Positions 48,290-59,218 of a DNA stretch of 64,000 bases are shown here, piece after piece. Every line of letters starts with the position of its first letter. The stretch's first letter is position 1. Below the pieces are notes generated by a model. It was not told where the DNA came from. It made no database searches and worked only from the letters and a program-made list of their open reading frames with translations. The translations under genes and the position numbers were made by a program. This DNA is from Ceratothoa steindachneri (taxonomy: Eukaryota; Arthropoda; Malacostraca; Isopoda; Cymothoidae), in assembly GCA_963969495.1 (NCBI GenBank), contig OZ018333.1:86097256-86161255 (forward strand), given 5' to 3'.

Positions 48290-50569
48290 CGAACGCTTCC
48301 GGGAGGCAGAACCCCGGGCGCTGTTGGCCGGACAAAGCGCTGAAGGCGCTGTCGCCTTCGAGGACTTATTGGGGGAGGTTGGGCTCGCCATGCGAGTCTT
48401 TTCCTCTCTCCGCCTCGAAACCTTAGGCGGGCGTTGCGGCTTCGGAGGCGGGGGGCCCTCTTTTCAAAGAACCACCGTCTCCGAGCCACTCGCTCCACCA
48501 CTAGGCGTGGGCGAAGGAGCCGAAGCTCCTTTCTTGCTGTCCTCCTTTCGGGGGAAAGCTTTAGGAACCCCGGAAGATGGCCTGGTGACCAACTTCAAGG
48601 GGGTTGCCCCCTGTGAATCTAACGACTCGGTGGAGGCACGTGGCCGTTTCACCTTACGGGAAACGGTCACAATGGGGGAAGAGGGGGAGATCCCTGGTTT
48701 TAGCCGGTGCTGAGTATGAACCCTTTATGCCGCCAGCTTTACTGGGGGAGCGCCCGGGTTGAATAGAGCCCGCAGAAGGGCTACGAATGGGCGCGGAAAC
48801 AACCGTGCTCGTTGGCCTGGATGGGCCAGAAGCAGAGATGACTTTCTAACTATTGAGGCATATGACGTTCCAGACAGAGCCGGGCGCGCCAGGACAAAGT
48901 ACTTAGCCTCGCGGAATGAGAGTCAATCCTGGGCCTGAACGGCCAGGATTTCTTTCTCGAGGAGATATGCACCACATTGCTTCGAAGAAGCGGGGTACGG
49001 CTCTCCGCAATTGACACACTTGGCCACACACGCTTTAGAATAATCGTGTGCGGCCTCGGAGCAATTTACACAGACTTCGGGTGACCCCGACTTTGCACGT
49101 CTACATGAACGATTCGTATGGCCGAAGCGGTGACAGTAATAGCACCACCGCGGCAGTTGCACGAATGCCTTCACGCGGTAGCGGTACCAACCAGCACGAA
49201 CCGACTCAGGGAGCTTGTCACAGTCGAACGTGACGAAGAGTGTAGGGGTAGGTCTCGAGGCCCCTCCCTGTTTTCTCATCACACGTTCGACCTTGAGCGC
49301 CCCATGGTCGGCCAGCTCTAAGGTGATGTCCTCAATGGAGTAGTCAACGAGTTCCCTCCATAAACTACTCCTTTCACAAAGTTCATGGTAGAGTGCGGCG
49401 TCACACTTACCGGGGTGCCATGAAGTGTCCGAAGAGCACTTATCTTGGCCGCCTCGGCGGGATTCGCTGCATTCGCCAGAAGGCTCCCGTCCAAGAAACG
49501 GGTCACCTTCGGCTCTCTACCAATTGCACTAGCTAATCATCTCCTCTGATGGATCATGTTGCCCTTGGCCAACATGGTGCCATCAATAAAGCGAATAACG
49601 AGGAAGCGTTTGAAGCCAGCGGGCTAGAAAACGCCAGGTAACCTCTGAATGAGGGGCCCCAATGTCATCGAGGCTCCGCCCCGTGCACGTTTAGTCTTTG
49701 TCATAATCAGGGCTTCCGCACCCGGGGTGGCAGAGGGGCCGGATGTGCCGATCTTGGCTTGGTCACTTGCCAAAGTGGCAGCAGACCCATCCGTCCCCGA
49801 AACCCACGCGGAGGGAGAGAAGCCCCGAGTCTCCTTTCGTCTTTTTCTTTTTGTCGAGAGGAGGGCGGGGAATAAACCCGCTTCTCACCTCAGCCGGAAG
49901 AAGCCCCCAGGCCAGATGGACCGGCCTCAGCCAGGTGCTTCTCCGAAATGGAGAAGGTCCTGGTAGTCGTGGGGGCACCGGTCGGAGGAGATCCCTTCCC
50001 TCCTTGTACTGCCTCGGAAACCCTAGCCGTTTGAGGAGGACCTTGCATAGGGGCGGATTCAGGTTCCGTGCTTGGAACTGAGCCCGGATTCCCCCCCCCC
50101 CCATGGAAGACCCTACCGTCTGAGGCTGGGTTGCCTCAAGAACCATGTCTATCTCAGAGGGTGCCTCCAGTTGGCTACCCCCCCCCCCCAAGACATCACA
50201 GGTCCCGTTGGCAGTATCGTCACTAGTCTTGTGTGCGGAGGCACAGGCCTTGACCCCGGCAAGGTTCAATATTCTTGCCAGCAGGTCTTTTGAGGGAAGC
50301 GACCGAAGGGGCCTGGCTTCCCTCTTCCCCCTAAGGGGGTTTGCCCTACTGAGCCGCTTCGATGTGGAGCGGCTGGCTAAGGGCTGCCTGCTGGCTTTCT
50401 TGGCAGCCGCCTCGGAAAGAACAGAGGGGACTGCCGCTGGAAAAAGGGAGGTCCCCGAAAGCACCTCCAGAGAAGGGGGCGAGGGGGAGTCCCCTACACC
50501 CGTAGGCGAAGGAGAGGAGTAAGCCTCCTCTCCGGCTAGAGATATATGGAGGGTCCCCTGCGCAAGCAC
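48290..50569 (-). pseudogene. ORF1 (gag) of LINE copy E
   Basis: The N-terminal part is a Ser/Pro/Lys-rich linker (from 50,569; TKTKRARGGASMTLG-like text near 49,690). The gag domain follows: AKGNMIHQRR, GREPKVTRFLDGSLL and MNFVKGVVYGGNSL. After a frameshift near 49,330 come ELADHGALKVERVM, FVTFDCDKLPESV and three zinc motifs: CYYCHRFGHTNRSC, CVNCSEAAHDYSKAC and CVNCGEPYPASSKQC (49,160-48,975). Next is EKEILAVQAQD with a stop, and a basic Pro/Ser tail to 48,290. Several stops and one or more frameshifts. Confidence 0.87.
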
Positions 50570-51191
50570 ATGAAAAAGGGGACCTCCATTTTTCGGTTGA
50601 GCTGCCCGAGGGCGGCTCCGTTGATGAGCAAGGGTAAGTTGAGGGTTGATTTTTTAAATGTTCATCATCGGGCATGGTTACCCTTAATTTTATGCGGGAC
50701 GCAATAGCGCATCACTTCTCGCAGTAGCCCGCACTGCAAGAGGTGCTTTTAGGCCCGGAAGAGCCAGGCGCCGCCATTTCGGACCACCCCTCCCGCCTGG
50801 TGGCCTGGCAGTCCTTCGGCATGGCGGCTCCACCTTGAACACGGCGTAAAATTGATAGAATGTGTTGAGGAGAGGAAAAGGGATGTGAGGAAGGTATGGG
50901 TGGGGATGAAGCAGGTTGTTAAAAACCAACCACCCCAGACCGGAGCTCAGGGGTTAGGGAACATTGTCCCCTCCCCCCTCAGCCCCGATCCGGGACGGTT
51001 GGTTGAGAAGAAGGTCAGCATCTACCCTGTGAAATTAGAGGCTGACCAGAGAAAGTTGTGGGAGAGGTTGTATGAAAAGCGAGGAAACAAGTGTTTTGAA
51101 GGAAGGAGAAAAGGCTAAGCTGGGGTCGGACGGGGTGCTGAGTCCCGTCAACACAGCGGCCAGGATGGAAAATCGCCGCGCCCCTTACGGG
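50570..51191 (-). other. 5' UTR of LINE copy E
   Basis: About 620 bases, shared with copies I and H (near 58,300-59,218 and 62,500-63,120) and with fragment O. LINEs of this group carry an internal promoter here, but I saw no specific motif. Confidence 0.65.
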
Positions 51192-51205
51192 GTGACAACT
51201 CTCGA
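51192..51205. repeat. Target-site duplication, right copy (element E)
   Basis: GTGACAACTCTCGA, identical to 44,336-44,349. It sits next to the 5' end of element E. Confidence 0.92.
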
Positions 51206-52230
51206 GCATTCAGCAGACTACCAGGGCAATTGTGATCCATGAGCAGTTGAGCCCGAGAGCGGGATGGAGGAATTAGCTGCATGATTGACGTAGCCTAGAA
51301 GATCATCAATAGCCACTTCAATATCTTCATGGGGGAAGGACCCATCATGGCTCGAGAGGTGCCTGGACTTAGGCCAGTTTGCTTTTTTAGTATTCCATCT
51401 TTTGCTAGGTGGTGGAGGATGACTACCTGTACATGGTGTTATTACAATGGAGAAGTGATCACTGCCTCACAAGTCAGGATCCACTGCCCAGTCAAAATCA
51501 GCTCTACAGCTTGCTGAACAGAGAGACAAGTCCACACATGTAAGGATGTTCGTCTGGATGTGAAATGATGTGTGGCTGCCATCATTAGAAAGCAGACATC
51601 ATTAGTGCACAGAAATCTCTCAATCATATTTTCTCTAGGGTTGTTATCATGGTCCCCCCCAACGGGGGTGTCGAGCATTAAAGTCGCCAATCAATAATAA
51701 GGGAGTTGAGAAATTAAATCAGCTAACTTTGTAGCTAAAATAGCTGTATCTCTTTCCTCGCCAGGAAGAAGATACAGCGAACAGACCGAATAATGGCACT
51801 GGAAAACAGGCGGACAGCAACCGCCTGCAGGTCTGTGTTAAGAGATAGCTGATCGTGGGGAACCCTGTTCTTAAAAAACCGGCAGAACCATGAATTATTT
51901 CTCCGGGGTTCTTGTAATATCATACAAAACCCGAAATGTTGGGTACTCGAAGGTACTCTGTGAGTACCCAAGCAAGTCTCCTGTAAAGCAATACAATCGG
52001 GATTGTAATCCTTAAGCAGGAGCTTGAACTCTTCCCATTTAGGGAAGAGACCTTGGAGGTTCCAATGAATAATTGGAAACATTGTTACCGTTTAACCATA
52101 CCGGTAGATTTCTTCCTACCCTTATTGGTAGGAGATTTTGGATTTTGAACTACCAGCGGAAGTAGTTTGTGTCATACTAGCTTTGGGCTTGAAGTATGAC
52201 AAAGGAAGCATCGGAAGCTTGAGTCTTGCC
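51206..52230 (-). mobile_element. I-clade LINE copy F, 5' part (split by copy E)
   Basis: It contains the ORF1 tail (about 52,230-52,090) and the start of ORF2. The endonuclease opens IIHWNLQGLFPKWEEFKLLL with DCIALQETCLG (52,082-51,960), then a GDHDNNPRENMIERFL block (about 51,650). The segment ends SGSTAHGSQLPW, a TAG where Trp is expected, then SAEC, exactly at the insertion point. Removing copy E and one duplication joins this segment to 44,335 in the same reading frame. Confidence 0.85.
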
Positions 52231-52439
52231 TTTGGCTTTTCTTTTAGAGGTGGCGCATCAGATTTTGATAAGTGACTGTAAGAAAGAACTGTCTTCACTG
52301 GAGAAGCAAAGAGGGAAGCAACTCCAGGGATCAGTTCAGGTGTCGAGGGAACAGATGACGTTTACACAGCTGGTGGTATTGGTTGGGATGGTAGAGGCGT
52401 TGGTGGTGGCGAGGACATCGACAAAAGTTGTGAATTCGA

Positions 52440-52990
52440 TGCTGATAGAGAAGGATGTGGAGTCAGTAAAAGCATGGAAAATACAAAGTCCATTTTTAAG
52501 AGGAGAAAAACACCTAAATAACTTTAGGCCAGTTGGTTTGCGAATTTGTAAGCGTGTGGTCAACGATGCTCACAGCATGGATTAAGAATGGGTAAATCAT
52601 GGTTAACAAACATGGGCTGAACTCAGTTGAGGTTGAAAAGGACTTTCAAGTAGTTATAGATGAGTCAATGAGGTTTACTAGGTAGTGTTTTGAAGAAAAA
52701 TAAAGAAAATGGTGCGTTGTGAATCATTAAGATAAATGTTACTTATGTAAGGATGTTATCCTTAAACTTTATAACTCAAATGATAGACCAGATTTAGTGT
52801 ATTGTCTAGAACCATGGTTAACACATTTTAGACATGATATCAACCTGCTACTTAGTGCAAAGGAGGACAACAAAGTTATTACCTTTCCTGAGGTACTTTG
52901 ACTATGTAGAGGGATCAGGGACAAGTAGTAGGAACCCCACCCATATAGATGCGAGAGGTACTGTCTAGAGAGCACTCCATGAAAAGGACA
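52440..52990 (+). pseudogene. CR1-like LINE RT remnant, internally deleted
   Basis: Plus-strand text AWKIQSPFLRGEKHLNNFRPVGL and ICKRVVND (RT start; about 52,470-52,570) jumps to VEKDFQVVIDESMRFT (about 52,633), then YLCKDVILKLYNSNDRPDLVYC (about 52,742), HFRHDINLLLS (about 52,828) and a PEVLxLCRGIRDK-type end. This is the RT thumb order of CR1-like elements, here with the catalytic core missing. It is diverged from copies A and B and antisense to the zinc-finger gene. Confidence 0.75.
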
Positions 52991-53131
52991 TTCAAGGCTA
53001 TAAATTCTACTATTATTATTTATTACTAAGACATAGAAATCTTGAGTGATAACACTGGTGAAGAAAATATGAAATAATGTTTGCCATTATACAAATAAAT
53101 TCAGCAAGAAACTAAAAATAACAAAGATTAC

Positions 53132-53290
53132 CTTTTCTTGGTGGAGGTCTTGCTGCTTAAACTCAGTGGTATTGTTTGATAGAGAGTTTTCAGATTTTGC
53201 AAACAATACATCAAAATTAACAGGAGAACTCATCTCTCTATGAAAGAATTCTTCACTAACTTCTTCCTTTAATGAAATCTCCCCAAAGTC
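53132..53290 (-). CDS. Zinc-finger gene, third coding exon
   Basis: 159 bases, 53 codons, fully open, from the acceptor ...CCTTCAAGCAG to the donor GTAATC. It encodes DFGEISLKEEVSEEFFHREM, then a Ser/Asn-rich stretch ending QQDLHQEK. The composition is like the preceding exon and unlike the surrounding transposon debris. It is isolated between LINE H/I on its right and the CR1-like and F remnants on its left. Its assignment rests on splice signals, phase and composition. Confidence 0.6.
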
Positions 53291-53509
53291 CTGCTTGAAG
53301 GAGTATAAAGTTAATTCTTACAGAGCATCCATAAATCTCTGATGTGTTCTTTTCATACATTTATATTCATGTTTTTAATGTCTTACTTTGGAGATTTAGA
53401 ATATGTTCACTCCCAGGTGAAAATAATAAGTGATGGATCAGATTGTAAAGATTAGTGTGTGCAATTAGCAGAAGTGTGCATGCTAACAGCTACATAGTGG
53501 TGTCAAATG

Positions 53510-53664
53510 TGATGATGGGAGATACAGTGTGGAAACCGCCCCGCTCTTGGGCCTTGGAGCCATCCGTATACACTGGCACAGTTCCAGCGTGACACGATGT
53601 ATGTTCCATAAAGTTAGAACCCAATAGTTCCAGCGCTGTAGAAGCTTTAGGAGCAGGGTTGTGG
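53510..53664 (-). pseudogene. I-clade LINE copy H, RNase H segment (3' of insertion)
   Basis: Collinear with copy E at about 45,330-45,490 (RNase H N-terminal region). It continues exactly across the I/J insertion into 59,219 onwards. The remaining 3' part of H is missing beyond 53,510. Confidence 0.8.
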
Positions 53665-53678
53665 TGACAAATAATCAA
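53665..53678. repeat. Target-site duplication, left copy (element I/J)
   Basis: TGACAAATAATCAA, repeated exactly at 59,219-59,232. Confidence 0.92.
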
Positions 53679-53702
53679 TATTTTTTTTTTAAGAGCTCAT
53701 CT

Positions 53703-53731
53703 GGCGACTGCCTACTTGGGCATTAGACGCC
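53703..53731 (-). other. 3'-terminal stem-loop, LINE I/J outer end
   Basis: Element strand GGCGTCT ... AGTCGCC, one mismatch in the seven-base arms. Loop AATGCCCAAGTAGGC. The poly(A) follows within about 15 bases. Confidence 0.72.
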
Positions 53732-53961
53732 GTATTAAAAACTTGCCTATGACTAGGCTACTTTAAAATTCAATTCAATAACACACAAAAAACGAAAAAC
53801 AACCCAAACACACCCAAAATGACAAAAAAAAGGAAAGGAAAAAGGAAACGAGTAGTAAGAAAGCTCCTGCATCAAGGCGAAGTCCCCCCCGGCACAGGAG
53901 CGTGCGACCTATAAGGGGAAAAAAAACAAAACAAATAAAAACAAACAAACAAAAAACCTGG

Positions 53962-54796
53962 TTAAATAATAGGAAGAAGGCCGGCCTCCTCCAAATAGTC
54001 TAAAAGTCCACAGGTCAGTGTGGACGAACCCATCCCGAATACAAGGGACGGGTGGTAGCAACCCCACCCATCCCGGTACCAGGAGAGGTATCGTGCGCGA
54101 AGATCACCCAGACTGGGACATTCGACAAGAATGTGCCGAACAGTCTGGGGTACGACGCAGTCGTCGTAATAGGGCGCAGGCGAGCGCTCCATCAAATAGC
54201 GATGAATCACACGAGTGTGTCCGATTCGGAGATGACAGAAAGCAACCTGCAGCCGCCGCGGCATTGGGGGATAGGTCCATGGGAACAGTCACGGCGCAAT
54301 GGCACGCAACTTTAAGTTCCCTTCGACCGGCTCCCATCTTCTTTGCCAAGCAGTCCGAAGAGCTGCCGGTATTCCTGCCATGTAGTCGGTGTGAGGAAGA
54401 GCGAAACGCTGGTCCGGTCGCAGAGACCTCGCGGACTCTTTGGCGCCCTCATTCCCCGCAATTCCTACATGTCCAGGAACCCAGCAGAAGATAATCTCAA
54501 CATCCGCCCAGCTCGCCAAAACCGTTGCGTCACGGATATCGCAAACCAGAAGATGCGGAGATTCCAATGCCACGAGAGCATTCAGGGCACTTTGTGAGTC
54601 GCTATAGATCACAATCCGGTCTCCGAACCGGGCACGTCACGTAATCTCCCGTACGGGGTGGTGTATTGCCACCAGTTTAGCCGTGAAGACAGACAGCGCA
54701 TGGCAGAGCCGCGCTGACTTCAAACAGAGGGGATACGGCGTAGAAGCCGACACTCTCTTCGGACTTGGAGCCATCCGTATACACTGGCACGGTTCC
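53962..54796 (-). pseudogene. RNase H and C-terminal part of ORF2, chimeric LINE I/J
   Basis: RNase H: MIYSDSQSALNALVALESPH (54,612 on) and IIFCWVPGHVGIAGNEGAKE (about 54,500). C-terminal motif: RHILVECPSLGDLRARYLSW, preceded by YYDDCVV (about 54,160), the Cys/His element seen at the end of the other copies (usually CxxC-H-C; one Cys is Tyr here). It ends abruptly at 54,796 against a 16-base T-run of the inner 3' stub. Confidence 0.82.
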
Positions 54797-54989
54797 TTTT
54801 TTTTTTTTTTTTAAGGGGCTATCTGGCGACTGCCCACTTAGGCATAAATCGACGTAAACAAACAGCCTAGTTCTAGGCTACTTTAAAAAATTTGAACAGA
54901 AACAACAATAAAAAGAAATAACAATTAGGAAGCAATAACAATAACAAATCAACAACTAAACCTAGTTAAATGAAAGGGAGAAGGCCGGC
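54797..54989 (-). mobile_element. Inner 3'-terminal stub with poly(A) inside LINE I/J
   Basis: T-run 54,797-54,812, then the shared 3' UTR and the last codons of the family. It joins RT sequence at about 54,990 through a CTCCC-like overlap shared by both parents. No target duplication surrounds the stub. Confidence 0.82.
54825..54853 (-). other. 3'-terminal stem-loop, inner stub of LINE I/J
   Basis: Element strand GTCGATT ... AGTCGCC, a decayed version of the stem (two mismatches). Same position relative to the poly(A) as in the other copies. Confidence 0.6.
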
Positions 54990-56890
54990 CTCCCCCATCG
55001 TGTGGAGACTCTCCATGATACCGTATTGCCATGCGGTATCATAGGCCTTCTCCAGATCGAAAAACACCGTGGCGTAGTACTATCTACAAAGGAAAGCCTC
55101 GCAGACGGCATTTCCCAGTCGGAGCAGAGCATCCGACGTGGAGTGGAACTTGCGGAAGCCGCACTGTGCAGAAGACAGATGGCCTCCGCTGTCCAGGAAA
55201 AAGGCTAATCTAACATTTACCAATTTCTCCATCAACTTGCACACGCAAGAGGTCAGAGAGATTGGGCGGAAACCGGTCGGAGTAGTGTGATCTCTCCCCG
55301 GCTTGCGAAAGGCGAGCACAGTAGCAATTCGCCAGGAATCTGGGAGAGGACCCTCCACCCTCATCCTGTTGAACAAATCTAATAGAAAGGCCATGCCTCG
55401 CTCACCCAGGTGTCGAAGCATGGCGTACGGGACATCGTCCGGACCATGGGTGGTGTCCGGGCACGAAGCAAGAGCGGAGCGCAACTCACTCACAGTAAAC
55501 CTGTCATTGAAGGATTCTCCGCCTCTGGAGGAAATTCCAGCCGGCGGCCTTCCGCGACATCACGACGTGCATTGAATGCTGGCGGAGCAGCATCCTGGCT
55601 AGAAAATGCGGGAAAAGCGGTCGCAAAGGATTCCGCCAAGGACGCGGGGTACGAGATTGCAGCCCCATTCTCCTGGAGAACAGGAGGGGGGGTCCTGCGA
55701 GAACTTGCCCCGAATCCTTTTGACACGCCTCCACACCTCTGCTAAAGGGGTCTTCCCGGAAAGTGAAGACACATATCCCCGCCAAGAAGAACGGCGGGCG
55801 TGCTTCGAAATATACCGGAACCTAGCCCTAGCCCGACGAAATTCAGCGACAGTGAAATCGTTCGGGCGGCGCTTATAGCGCATGTAGGCATAACGCTTCT
55901 GTTTGATGGCCGTCTCACACTCGGCCGACCACCATGAGAGTGGTCGGCGTGCAAAACAGCCAGACGTTCTAGGAATAGTAGTCAGGCCCGCGGCGATGAG
56001 GTTGCCGGAGAAGAACTCAACGGCCTCATCTACCGACCTAAACTCCTCGACTGAGATAGAGAATTCAGTCATTTCCTGAAATGCAGACCACCGCGCCAAG
56101 CACCACCGAGGTGGGCTCTCAGGCGGCAGTTGCCCTGAAAATGATAATTGAATGGGAAAGTGATCACTATCATCGAGGTCATCGACCACCCCCCAATCAA
56201 AATCAGGCTGTGCATCAGAAGAGCACAAAGATAGGTCAAGGCAAGAAAATGAAGCGGTTCTCGGACAGTGATGCGTAAACTCATCCACATTTAGGATACC
56301 CATCTCAAGCTCTTCGATCAGATCGGCAAGGACTTGTCCGCTGGGATTTATTGAGTAATCTCCCCAGAGAGAATGCCTGCCGTTCAGATCTCCAAGCAAG
56401 AGAAAGGGCCTCGTCAACCGTGCCACGACGCGGAGGAAGTCCCCCGCGTCGAAGTCAGCTGATGGTCGAATGTACGCAGAAATGATAGTATACCTCCTAT
56501 CCAGGTGCAGCTGCACAGCCACTGCCTGAAAAGAGGTATCTAAAGAAAAAGGAAGAACGGAGACATCATGCTGGGTGTAAAACGCACATCCCCTGGCCCG
56601 GCCATCTCGTGGTAGAGGGTGGGGTCGCAAGACCCTTATACCCAGGGAGGGCGGGCAGGGGGCACGCGCCTAGCATGGTCTCCTGCAGAAAGATTAGCTA
56701 ACGGGGAACGGGATGAGACGAGCCTCCGCAGCTCCTCCCAGTTGGCCCGGAATCCACGGCAATTCCATTGAAGGAATATGGCCTCCAGGCCTAGCTCGGA
56801 GACGCGGGGGCCCTCCTGAAACAGAAGACCTTCACTGGAATGGCCGTACGCTTCCCGGAGGCAGAACCCCGGGCGCAGTTGGCCGGACAA
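54990..56890 (-). pseudogene. ORF2 endonuclease and partial RT of chimeric LINE I/J
   Basis: It begins IFLQWNCRGFRANWEELRRL (about 56,785). The endonuclease frame (56,630-55,599) has AFYTQHDVSVLPFSLDTSFQ, LLLGDLNGRHSLWGD, DSDHFPIQLSF and WWSAECETAIKQKRY. The RT begins FTVSELRSALASCPDTTHGPDDVP (about 55,500) with DSWRIATVLAFRKPGRDH and GFRPISLTSCVCKLMEKLV, and stops after the first catalytic Asp region (about 55,030). Endonuclease residues look complete. The RT has no YVDD, so it is inactive. Confidence 0.85.
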
Positions 56891-58318
56891 AGCGCTGAAG
56901 GGAGGAGCCCTGGTTTTAGCCGGGGCTGGGTATGAACCCTTTTTGCCGCCAGCTTTAGCAGGGGAGCGCCCGGGTTGAGTAGAGCCAGCAGAAAGAATCC
57001 GAATGGGCGCGTAACAACCGTGCTCATTGGCCTGGATGGGCCAGGAGTAGAGGGTGCCTTTCTAACTATTGAGGCATATGATGTCCCAGGCAGAGCCGGG
57101 CGCGCCAGGACAAAGTCCTAAGCCTCGCGGAATGAGAGTCGATCATGGGCCTGAAAGGCCAGGATTTTTTTCTTGAGGAGATATGCACCACATTGCTTCG
57201 AAGAAGCGGGGTGCGGCTCTCCGCAATTGACACACTTGGCCACGCATGATTTTGGGGCGGCACTTATCTTGGCCGCCTCAGCGGCATTCGCCAGAAGGCT
57301 CCCGTCCGAGAAACGGGTCACCTTCGGCTCTCTACCAATTGCACTAGCTAATCCTCTCTTCTGATAGATCATGTTGCCCTTGGCCAACATGGTGCCATCA
57401 GTGGATCGAATAACGAGAAAGCGTTTGAAGCCAGCGGGCTCGAAAACGCCAGGTAACCTCTGAATCAGGGGCCCAGATGTCATCGAGGCTCCGCCCTGTG
57501 CACTTTTCGTCTTAGTCAGGGGCTCCGCAACTGGGAAGGGGCAGAGGGGCCGGATGTGCCCATTTTGGCTTGGTCGCTTGCCAAAGTGGCAGCAGACACA
57601 TCCGTCCCCACAGCCCCCGCGGATGGAGAGGAGCCCAGAGTCTTCTTAGTCTTTTTCTTTTTTGGAGAGCAGGGTGGGGAATGAACCCGCTTCTCACCTC
57701 CGCCGGCAGAAGCCCCTAGGCCAGATGGACCAGCCTCAGCCAGGTCCTTCTCCGAAATGGAGAGGTCCTGGTGGTTGCAGGGGCACAACCCGGAGGAGAT
57801 CCCTTCCCTCCTTGCACTGCCTCAGAAACCATAGCCGTTTGAGAAGGACCTTGCATAGGGGCGGATTCGGGTTCGGTTCGTCTGAGTCTCCTCAAGGACC
57901 ATGTCTAGCACAGGAGGGGCCTCCAGTTGGCCATCCCCTCCCAGGACATCGCAGGTCCCCTTGGCAGTGTCGCCAGTCTTTTTGGGGAGGCACAGGCCTT
58001 GACCCCGGCAAGGTTTAAAATTCTTGCCAGCAGGTCTTTTGAAGGAAACGACCGAAGGGGCCTGGCTTCCCTATCCCCCCTAAGGAGGTTTGCCCTAACG
58101 AGCCGCTTACACGAGGGGCGGTCGGCAATGGGCTGCCTGCTGGCTTTCTTGGCAATCCCCTTGGAAAGAAAAGGAGGGACTGCCGCAGTTAATAGGGAGG
58201 TGCCTGAAAGCACCTCCAAAGAAGGGGGTGAGGGGGAGTCCCCAGCACCCGTAGGCGAAGGAGAAGAGTAAGCCTCCTCTCCGGTTAGAGAAATATGGAG
58301 GGTCCACTGCGCAAGCAT
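56890..58318 (-). pseudogene. ORF1 (gag) of chimeric LINE I/J
   Basis: N-terminal linker 58,318-57,520, gag domain AKGNMIYQKRGLASAIG, REPKVTRFSDGSLLANAAEA (57,400-57,280), then a jump from the gag domain into the last zinc motif (CVAKCVNCGEPHPASSKQC, about 57,245), so the central gag and first two knuckles are deleted relative to E. The basic tail just upstream of the endonuclease is also shortened (near 56,895). Several stops. Confidence 0.8.
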
Positions 58319-59218
58319 AGGTGGGGGACCTCCATTTTTGCGGTGGAGGTGCCAGAGGGCGGCTCTGTTGATAATACAGGGAAAGTTGAGGGTTGTTTTT
58401 TTTGGGGGGGTTGTGCATCATTGGGCATGGTGACCCTAAATTTTCTGAGGGGCGCACTGCAAGAGGTGCTTACGGGCCTGGCAGAGCCAGGCGCCGTCAT
58501 TTGGGACCACCCCTCCCGCCTGGTGGCCTGGCAGTCCATCGGCATGGCGGCACCACCTTGAACACGGCGTAAAAAGATACATTGTGAAGAGAAGAGGCTG
58601 GGTTGCCTCTAGGACCATGTCTATCTCAGGGGAGCCTCCAGTTGGCCATCCCCCCCAGGACATCACAGGTCCTGTTGGCAGCATTGTCACTAGTCACGTG
58701 TGGGAAGGCACAGGCCTTGACCCAGGCAAGGTTCAATATTCTTGTAATCAGGTCTTTTGAGGGAAGTGACCGAGGGGGCCTGCAAGGGGTGCAAACAGGA
58801 TCTGGCAGAGCCAGGTGCCGCCATTTCGGACCACTCCTCCAGCCTGGTGGCCTGGCAGTCCCTCAGCCTGATGGCTCCACCTTGGACAGGAAGTCAAAAA
58901 ATAATAGATTGTGAAGTAAGAAGTAAAGGGGATGTGAGGAAGGTATGGGTGGGGATGAAGCAGGTTGTTAAAAACCCACCATCCTGAACCGGAGCTCAGG
59001 GGTTAGGGAACATTGTTCCCTCCCCCATCAGCCCCGATCCGGGACGGTTGGCTGAGAAGAAGGTCAGCATCTACCCTGTGAAACTAGAGGCAGACCAGAG
59101 AAAGTTGTGGAAGAGGTTGTATGAAAAGCGAAGAAACCGGGAGGGGAAACGCAAGTGTTTTGAAGGAAGGAGAAGAGGCTAAGCTGCGGTCGGACGCGGT
59201 GCTGATTACCGTCAGCAC
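58319..59218 (-). other. 5' UTR of chimeric LINE I/J with internal partial duplication
   Basis: Blocks at 58,455-58,590 and 58,785-58,915 are diverged copies of the same 5' UTR segment. Between them lies a second copy (58,590-58,765) of ORF1 sequence that also occurs at 57,885-58,045. The outermost part agrees with E and H. Confidence 0.7.

Larger units (their letters stand above)
44350..51191 (-). mobile_element. I-clade LINE copy E, full length (6.84 kb), inserted in copy F
   Basis: It is flanked by identical 14-bp duplications. It runs from a 5' end (CCCGTAAGGGGCG on its own strand) through a 5' UTR, a long ORF1 with CCHC knuckles, ORF2 (endonuclease, RT, RNase H, C-terminal Cys/His motif) and a 3' UTR with stem-loop, to an 11-base poly(A). 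The 5' end agrees with that of copy H (about 63,120), supporting full length. It is the best reference copy of this family in the window. It lies sense to the zinc-finger gene. Confidence 0.92.
53679..59218 (-). mobile_element. Chimeric I-clade LINE I/J inserted in copy H
   Basis: It is bounded by a perfect 14-bp duplication. Order on the element strand: 5' UTR with a partial duplication (59,218-58,290), ORF1 (about 58,318-56,890), endonuclease (56,890-55,600), RT N-terminal half (55,493-54,990), a jump to a C-terminal/3' UTR stub ending in poly(A) (54,989-54,797), then RNase H and C-terminus (54,796-53,960), and a second 3' UTR with poly(A) (53,681-53,690). The RT catalytic YVDD, the thumb and part of RNase H are missing. 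The 5' end is about 35 bases shorter than in E. Two 3' termini inside one target duplication is unusual. Confidence 0.87.

Noticed and set aside
44336..51205. LTRs or terminal repeats bounding element E
   Set aside because: The only terminal repetition is the 14-bp target duplication; poly(A) tail and internal domains show a non-LTR element.
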